Shown piece after piece: positions 59,108-64,000 of a DNA stretch of 64,000 nt (position 1 is its first letter; the number at the start of each line of letters is the position of its first letter). Location of the stretch: assembly GCA_964552235.1 (NCBI GenBank), contig CAZKGO010000014.1, positions 3,791 through 67,790 of the forward strand, in the 5' to 3' direction. Under the pieces are notes generated by a model that worked only from the letters and a program-made list of their open reading frames with translations, did not search any database and had not been told where the DNA came from. The stretch is from CAVTHK01 sp964552235 (GTDB taxonomy: Bacteria; Spirochaetota; Spirochaetia; SZUA-6; CAVTHK01). The translations under genes and the position numbers were made by a program.

Positions 59108-60391
59108 TCACCACGTGCGCGTTGCGAGCAACAGCGAGTCGGCCGCTGCCGAGGACATCCCCAGAACCGCGCGGCCCTCGCGCGACTGCAGCCGCGGCCT
59201 CAGGTAGCGCCGCTGCGCCAGGTCAATCAACACACAGTCAAAACCGTCGAGCGCCCACGGAAGCGGCAGCTCCGCGGGCGCGGGGAGGTAGGCGGCCGCC
59301 GTGTCGCCAGCCGGCGAGGCCGCGAAGCGCACCGCAGGATCGGCCGCGGGGGCCGGCACCGGCTCCAGGTCGACCAGCCCGAACCGCTCGAAGATCCAGC
59401 GCGCATACCCGGCATCCCACGCACCCGGAAAGCTCAGGGCCTCGTCCCATGGGTAGGGATCGCCGGAAGAGGCCGTGCTCGGAAAGCTCGCCCCGGGGCG
59501 GTGCCAGCACCAGACGCCGTGGGCCCCGTAGGCGACCCCGGCCTTGGCACCGGCGAGCAGGCTCTGCCAGATCGCGCGCCGCACGTCCGAGGCTTCGAAG
59601 CGGCCCCGCGCGTGCCCGTGGCCTTCGTAGCACGGCTCGCCGTTGACCACGGGCCTGCGCACCGGCTTCTCGAGGAACCGCCGGGCCAGCAGCCGGGCGC
59701 GGTCCTGGCGATCGGCGTCGTGGCCCGACTGGTACATGTAGAAATCCAGCTCGCTCCTCTCCACGAGCTCCTCGGGCAGGTCGGTGTCGGGGCTGAGGTG
59801 AAAGGCGGTCAGGGCGTCGGGCAGCGCACGGTTCAGCGCCTGGAGCGCCGCTAGGTAGGCGGCCCGCGTCTCGGGCCGCGCGAGGTCGGTGTCGCCGCTG
59901 ACGATGAGGACCGGGCCGAACTCGCCGAAGGTCTCCGCGAGAAAGCGGCACCACGGCTCGATCTCCTGCCGAGCGATCGTGTGTCCCGGCGCCCCCGCCG
60001 GCACGCGCGCCGCGGCCCAGGTGCCCGGCACCGAGTCGCACCAGAGGGCCACCAGCGCCGGGACGAAGCCGCGCGCCGTCGCCGCGGCCAGCAGCGAGCG
60101 GGCGCGGTCGAAGTACTCTGGGTTCGGCCGGGACCAGTCGTAGCCGCCGTCGCCGCGGCCGGCGAACGGCTGCGGCTCAGGACCGGCCCCGCGGCTGCGG
60201 TCCCACTGCGGCAGCACGTTGATCTGCAGAGCGTTGAAGCCCTGCTCGGCCCGCACGTCCAGGTACCGCGTCCACTCCTCGGCCGTGGGGCCGGTGAACG
60301 CGCTCCAGACGGTGTCCGCGAGGTAGAACCACGGACCGCCGGCCCGCACAAAGTGGTCGCCGGCGGCCGCGATGCGGACGGCTTCGCCCAT
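59108..60391 (-). CDS. DUF4038 (apiosidase-like) glycosidase family protein
   Basis: The ATG start gives 427 residues. GPWFYLADTVWSAFTGPTAE is the DUF4038 N-terminus, LQINVLPQWDRSRGAGPEPQ, VLIVSGDTD and VVNGEPCYEGHGHARG correspond to the barrel strands that hold the acidic catalytic residues in GH140-like enzymes. A small C-terminal beta domain follows. There is no signal peptide, so it acts on intracellular saccharides. It lies 9 bases after the sugar kinase gene, consistent with a shared glycan pathway. Confidence 0.85.
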   Translation of the reverse strand: MGEAVRIAAAGDHFVRAGGPWFYLADTVWSAFTGPTAEEWTRYLDVRAEQGFNALQINVLPQWDRSRGAGPEPQPFAGRGDGGYDWSRPNPEYFDRARSLLAAATARGFVPALVALWCDSVPGTWAAARVPAGAPGHTIARQEIEPWCRFLAETFGEFGPVLIVSGDTDLARPETRAAYLAALQALNRALPDALTAFHLSPDTDLPEELVERSELDFYMYQSGHDADRQDRARLLARRFLEKPVRRPVVNGEPCYEGHGHARGRFEASDVRRAIWQSLLAGAKAGVAYGAHGVWCWHRPGASFPSTASSGDPYPWDEALSFPGAWDAGYARWIFERFGLVDLEPVPAPAADPAVRFAASPAGDTAAAYLPAPAELPLPWALDGFDCVLIDLAQRRYLRPRLQSREGRAVLGMSSAAADSLLLATRTW

Positions 60392-60400
60392 CGGCGCGCC

Positions 60401-61501
60401 TCAGCGCACGACTCGCGCGCCCGCGCCCTTGACCATCCTCTCGACCTCGTCGAGGGTGGCCATCGAGGTGTCGCCCGGCGTCGTCATGGCGAGGGCGCCG
60501 TGAGCGGCGCCGTAGTCGACGGCCTTCTGCGGGTCGCCGGTGGTGAGCATCGCGTAGATGAGACCGCTGGCAAAGCTGTCTCCGCCCCCGACCCGGTCGA
60601 GGACCTCGAGGCCCTGGCGCGTCGGCGCCTGGAAGAACTGGCCGTCGGCCCAGACGATGGCGCCCCAGTCGTTGACCGTGGCGCTGCGCACCGTGCGCAG
60701 GGTCGTGGCCACCATGCGGAAGTTCGAGTAGGCCCTGGTCACCTCGCCGATCATCTTCTTGTAGCCCTTGACGTCGAGCTCGGAGAGGTTCTCATCGGCG
60801 CCCTCGACCTTGAAGCCCAGGGCGGCCGTGAAGTCCTCTTCGTTGCCGATCATCACGTCGACGTAGCCGGCGAGGCGGCGGTTGACCTCCTGCGCCTTGG
60901 CCGTGCCCCCGATGCCCTTCCACATCGACGGCCTGAAGTTCAGGTCGTAGGAGATGATGGTGCCGTACTTGCGCGCGGCCTGCATCGCCTCCTCGATGAG
61001 CCCGGCGGTGGTCTCCGAGAGGCCGGCAAAGATGCCGCCGGTGTGAAACCAGCGGGCGCCCCTGCGGCCGAAGAGGTCCTGCCAGTCGATGTCCCCCTTC
61101 TTCATCTGGGAGGCGGCGGTGTTGCCCCGGTCGCTGACGCCGAGGGCCCCGCGCACGCCGAAGCCGCGCTCGGTGAAGTTCAGGCCGTTGCGCACGCTGC
61201 GCCCGATGCCGTCGTAGGGCACCCACTTGATGAAGCGCGTGTCCACGCCGCCCTGCATGACGAAGTCCTCGACCAGGCGGCCGACCGGGTTGTCCGCGAA
61301 CGCGGTCACCACCGCCGCCCTCATGCGGAAGCACTTGCGGATGGCCCGGCAGACGTTGTACTCGCCGCCGCCTTCCCACACCCTGAACTCGCGGGCGCAG
61401 TTGATGCGGCCCTCGCCCGGGTCCAGCCGCAGCATGATCTCGCCGAGCGAGACGCAGTCGTACTCGCAGGATTCAGCCGAACGGATCTCCAGCACCGCCA
61501 C
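60401..61501 (-). CDS. PfkB-family sugar kinase, 2-keto-3-deoxygluconate kinase-like
   Basis: The GTG at 61499-61501 follows AGGAGG by six bases and gives 366 residues. VSLGEIMLRLDPGEGRI, GGGEYNVCRAIRKCF, ISYDLNFRPSMWKG and DRVGGGDSFASGLIYAML are PfkB motifs, the last carrying the catalytic Asp and anion hole. EIMLRLDP and YDLNFRPSMW resemble KDG kinases, which phosphorylate 2-keto-3-deoxygluconate for aldol cleavage. It could complete an acid-sugar route with the dehydratase at 18007, although the genes are far apart. Confidence 0.88.
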   Translation of the reverse strand: MAVLEIRSAESCEYDCVSLGEIMLRLDPGEGRINCAREFRVWEGGGEYNVCRAIRKCFRMRAAVVTAFADNPVGRLVEDFVMQGGVDTRFIKWVPYDGIGRSVRNGLNFTERGFGVRGALGVSDRGNTAASQMKKGDIDWQDLFGRRGARWFHTGGIFAGLSETTAGLIEEAMQAARKYGTIISYDLNFRPSMWKGIGGTAKAQEVNRRLAGYVDVMIGNEEDFTAALGFKVEGADENLSELDVKGYKKMIGEVTRAYSNFRMVATTLRTVRSATVNDWGAIVWADGQFFQAPTRQGLEVLDRVGGGDSFASGLIYAMLTTGDPQKAVDYGAAHGALAMTTPGDTSMATLDEVERMVKGAGARVVR

Positions 61502-61578
61502 TTGACTCCTCCTGGCGCGCATTATCCGGCTCCCGCCCCGGGAATGCAAGCGCAGGAGGCTGCCGGCGGGAGCCGGGC

Positions 61579-61824
61579 TCAGGGATTCCAGTCGTGATCG
61601 ATCCGCTCGCCCGACAGGTAGGTGACGGTGAGCCTGCGGATGCAAAAGTTGCTGCCGGCTTCGTCCCAGCTGTTGCGGGCGTGGATCAGGGGCGCGCAGC
61701 CGACCGACGGGGCATTCGCGGCGCTCTCGCGGAGAGCTTGCCGCGCGGCTCGTCCGGCATTCCGTCGAAAATACCCGCGGTGTCTCCCCTCCCCGAGCCG
61801 ATCGATGCGTGCCGCCGGCGGCAC
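61579..61824 (-). CDS. Unrecognised ORF or remnant
   Basis: Within the 382-bp gap between the kinase and thioesterase genes, an 81-codon frame from a GTG ends in SNFCIRRLTVTYLSGERIDH. The C-terminal half reads like natural protein, whereas the first half is Arg/Ala-rich and resembles chance. No ribosome site is visible. It may be the tail of a decayed gene. Apart from this frame I see nothing else in the gap. Confidence 0.3.
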   Translation of the reverse strand: MPPAARIDRLGEGRHRGYFRRNAGRAARQALRESAANAPSVGCAPLIHARNSWDEAGSNFCIRRLTVTYLSGERIDHDWNP

Positions 61825-61883
61825 CGGCCGGCCCGCATCGCAGCACAGCAGTTCGCGTTGTCAAAGGTCGGTCAAAGGCGCGC

Positions 61884-62627
61884 TCAGGCGCCGTCGCGGG
61901 ACTGCCAGCCGAGGCGCAGGCGGCAGATCTCGCGGCCGCCCTCGAGGTCGACGACCGTGTGCCTCGACTCCGAGGGCCCGTCGACCGAGCGCACCGAGAC
62001 GCTGTCGCCGAGCAGCGCCTCCGAGACGAAGCTCGCCTCGACCTCGCGCACCCGGGCGGCCGCCAGCCGCTGCGAAGGCACGCTGTCGAGCACCCACTCG
62101 AAGTAGCGCACGTTGTTGACGTGGCCGTTGACGTCGATGTCGGTGTAGCGCACCTGCAGCGCCCGCTCCTCGCACGGGGGCAGCGCCGCCTCGAGCCGGC
62201 CCGGCACGCCGAGCAGCGGCTCGGGGCCTGCGAACGTCGCGAGCACGGGCATCGCCTGCTGCGGTCGCCGCGGCCGTCGCCGCGCGGCGTCGATGATCAG
62301 CCAGCCGGAGCTCGCGCGGCCGCACTCCCCGCCGCCGGCGTCGACCAGCCTGAAATCCCGCAGCGCCAGCATGCGGTCGACGCCGAGCGGCCACGTTTCC
62401 ATGGACACGCGCTCGCCCCAGGCAGGGTAGCGGCTCATCCGCAGGCGCAGGCGCGAGAGCACCCACGCAAACGGGCCCCCTTCGCGCGGATCGAGGGCGA
62501 AGCCGAGAGCGCGGGCGTTGTTCCAGGCGGTCTCCTGCAAATAGCGCAGGACCGAGGCGGGCGCGAGGTGCCCCGTCGCGTCGCTTTCGTAGGATCGCAC
62601 GAGGTACTCATCGCGCCAGGGTTGCAT
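61884..62627 (-). CDS. Acyl-ACP thioesterase (FatA/FatB-like)
   Basis: The 247-residue double-hotdog protein starts at an ATG. YLVRSYESDATGHLAPASVL opens the first hotdog and LQVRYTDIDVNGHVNNVRYF is the hallmark of the second, with the Asp/Asn/His catalytic network. WVLSRLRLRMSRYPAWGE is also typical. It releases free fatty acids from acyl carrier protein. It stands alone, divergent from the EamA transporter gene. Confidence 0.93.
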   Translation of the reverse strand: MQPWRDEYLVRSYESDATGHLAPASVLRYLQETAWNNARALGFALDPREGGPFAWVLSRLRLRMSRYPAWGERVSMETWPLGVDRMLALRDFRLVDAGGGECGRASSGWLIIDAARRRPRRPQQAMPVLATFAGPEPLLGVPGRLEAALPPCEERALQVRYTDIDVNGHVNNVRYFEWVLDSVPSQRLAAARVREVEASFVSEALLGDSVSVRSVDGPSESRHTVVDLEGGREICRLRLGWQSRDGA

Positions 62628-62708
62628 GGACCCAGATTAGCAGGCCGGCGCCCACTGGGGAAAGGGCGGCTTTACGCGGGCGTCGAAGCGGCCTATTCTC
62701 AGCCGGTC

Positions 62709-63638
62709 ATGAACCCGCCCGCTGCCCGCGGTCGCGCCGCGGGGGTCCTGCTGATCGTGATCTCGGCGGCCTCCTTTGGCGCCATGCCGATCTTCGCACG
62801 CTTCGCCTATGCAGACGGCGTCTCGCCGGTGACGCTGCTGGCCTTCCGCTTCGTGCTCGCCTCCCTCCTCATGCTGGTGATCCTGCGGCTGCGCCGCCGC
62901 TCGCTGCCGCGGGGCCCGCGCCTCGTCGGCCTGGTGCTGATGGGGGCGGTAGGCTACGTCGGCCAGTCGCTGTGCTACTTCACGGCGCTGCTGCACGCCT
63001 CTGCGGGCATGGTGGCCCTGCTGCTGTACCTGTACCCGGCGCTGGTGGCGCTGCTGGCTGCGGCCGCCCTCGGCGAGCGCCTGACGGCGCTGCGGCTGGC
63101 CGCTCTCGGCCTCGCCCTGGCCGGCAGCGTTCTCATCGTCGGCGGCGGCGGTCGGGCGCAGCCCGCCGGGATCCTCCTGGGCATAGGAGCGGCGGTCATC
63201 TACTCGGTCTACATCGTCTCCGGCACGCGCCTGGTGCCGGCCGGCGGCGCCACCGAGGCGTCGGCCGTCGTGACGCTCTCGGCCGGCGCGGTCTACGCGG
63301 TCGCGGCGGGCTTCTCGGGCCTGCACCTCCCGGCCACGGCGGCGGGCTATGCGACCCTCGCGGCCATAGCCCTCGTGTCCACCGTCATCGCCATCGTGAC
63401 TTTCTTCGCCGGCCTGCAGCGCGTGGGGCCGACCGGCGCCTCCACCCTGTCGACGCTCGAGCCCGTCGTGACCGTGGCGCTGGCGGCGGTCTTTCTGGGC
63501 GAACGCCTGAACGCCGGCCAGATGGTGGGAGGGGCCCTGGTCCTCGCTGCCGTCCTGCTGCTGGCCCGCGGCGAGCCGGCCGCGACCGCGCGGCGGGCGC
63601 CCCTCACCGGCCGCCGGGCGCCGTCCGCAGGCCGGTGA
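62709..63638 (+). CDS. EamA/DMT-family transporter
   Basis: The ATG gives 309 residues with about ten membrane helices in two EamA repeats (SFGAMPIFARFAYADGVSPV and ILLGIGAAVIYSVYIVSG as their starts). GERLTALRLAALGLALAGSV and TLEPVVTVALAAVFLGERLN end the repeats. Members export metabolites, amino acids or drugs. The substrate is unknown. It precedes the MalK-type ATPase by 38 bases but is a different transporter class. Confidence 0.94.
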   Translation: MNPPAARGRAAGVLLIVISAASFGAMPIFARFAYADGVSPVTLLAFRFVLASLLMLVILRLRRRSLPRGPRLVGLVLMGAVGYVGQSLCYFTALLHASAGMVALLLYLYPALVALLAAAALGERLTALRLAALGLALAGSVLIVGGGGRAQPAGILLGIGAAVIYSVYIVSGTRLVPAGGATEASAVVTLSAGAVYAVAAGFSGLHLPATAAGYATLAAIALVSTVIAIVTFFAGLQRVGPTGASTLSTLEPVVTVALAAVFLGERLNAGQMVGGALVLAAVLLLARGEPAATARRAPLTGRRAPSAGR

Positions 63639-63676
63639 CGGCCGCGGCCCCTTTTTGGTACCTTTGGGACCCTAGG

Positions 63677-64000
63677 ATGAGCCGGATCGAATTCAGGCAG
63701 GTCACCAAGAGTTTTGGCCGGGTGCGGGCGGTCAGCGAGCTGTCCCTCGCCGTCGGAGAGCGCGAGTTCCTCACCATCCTCGGGCCGTCGGGCTGCGGAA
63801 AGACGACGACGCTGCGCTGCCTGGCGGGGCTCGAGATGCCCGACAGCGGCGAGATCTGGATCGACGACCGCTGCGTCACCTCGGCCGGAAAGGGCATCGA
63901 CGTTCCCCCGCGCGAGCGCCGCGTCGGCCTGGTGTTCCAGAACTACGCCCTCTACCCCCACATGAACGTGTTCAAGAACGTCTCGTTCGGGCTGCGCAAC
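63677..64000 (+). CDS. ABC transporter ATP-binding protein, MalK/UgpC type (3' end outside the window)
   Basis: The ATG at 63677 begins SRIEFRQVTKSFGRVRAVSE, followed by FLTILGPSGCGKTTTLRCLA (Walker A) and VPPRERRVGLVFQNYALYPH (Q-loop), then MNVFKNVSFGLRN, the pattern of carbohydrate-import ATPases of the MalK/UgpC group. The frame is open to the window's right edge after 108 residues, so the signature, Walker B and regulatory domains are not seen. Usual partners import sugars or glycerol-3-phosphate. Confidence 0.92.
   Translation, partial: MSRIEFRQVTKSFGRVRAVSELSLAVGEREFLTILGPSGCGKTTTLRCLAGLEMPDSGEIWIDDRCVTSAGKGIDVPPRERRVGLVFQNYALYPHMNVFKNVSFGLRN

Noticed and set aside
1..64000. Mobile elements, CRISPR arrays, rRNA and tRNA genes
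   Set aside because: I looked for transposase or integrase proteins, regularly spaced repeats and RNA signatures and found none.

Overview
The window is a GC-rich, gene-dense chromosomal segment that I infer comes from a member of Spirochaetota. The strongest marker is a P83/100-type protein (22834-24447) with a signal peptide, a long charged coiled coil and a C-terminal repeat-like domain. A bacterial-type HMG-CoA synthase and the TIGR03546/TIGR03545 pair fit a spirochaete or neighbouring lineage. I see no rRNA, tRNA, CRISPR array, transposase, integrase or phage gene. Several promoters match a sigma-70-like -35/-10 pattern with 17-bp spacing, and GTG starts are common.

Region 1 (1-10434) is a catabolic locus built around a LacI-family regulator. 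A leftward operon encodes a DapA/NanA-type aldolase, a TAXI-TRAP binding protein, a fused TRAP permease, a sugar isomerase-like TIM barrel and a UroD-family protein. Beside it are a DUF1445 hydro-lyase-like gene, a 3-hydroxyisobutyrate dehydrogenase-like gene, the lacI gene, an amidohydrolase and a flavin reductase-like protein. Three near-identical palindromes (AGAAAnCGnTTTCT) sit on the promoters of the aldolase operon, the dehydrogenase and lacI. This is strong evidence for one local regulon whose substrate is unknown.

Region 2 (10466-18007) holds three type-I sulfatases, a mannonate dehydratase/RspA-like enolase-superfamily enzyme, a YhcH/YjgK-type protein and a second DapA-like aldolase. 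This is a plausible route for desulfating and breaking down a sulfated, uronate-containing glycan. A small ankyrin-repeat gene with a displaced lipoprotein leader and a strong terminator splits the cluster.

Region 3 (18124-36002) is mostly housekeeping or signalling: CBS-GGDEF and membrane GGDEF diguanylate cyclases, HMG-CoA synthase, TrmJ-like methyltransferase, NagA-like deacetylase, P83/100, HD hydrolase, alpha-oxoamine synthase, endonuclease III, a DHH-CBS protein, a GIY-YIG protein, a truncated MOSC domain, an alpha/beta hydrolase, a tartrate dehydrogenase-like enzyme, the TIGR03546/03545 pair and a GntR regulator.

Region 4 (36219-49201) is a second carbohydrate or peptide utilisation block. 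It has a complete Opp/Dpp-type ABC transporter followed by an HpcH/HpaI aldolase, then a GntR regulator with a GH2 enzyme, diverging from a GHL6-type glycosidase-like protein and an SDR dehydrogenase.

Region 5 (49274-64000) mixes housekeeping genes with accessory ones: DUF533 (with an apparent frameshift), M24 peptidase, ProB, RlmI-like methyltransferase, Nudix, HD phosphohydrolase, MFS transporter, a phosphatase-fold lipoprotein, GNAT proteins, a DUF4038 glycosidase-like protein, a PfkB (KDG-type) kinase, acyl-ACP thioesterase, an EamA exporter and the start of a MalK-type ATPase. The leftmost (UroD) and rightmost (MalK-type) genes are cut by the window edges. Functions are assigned from recognisable sequence features only; no database search was run.
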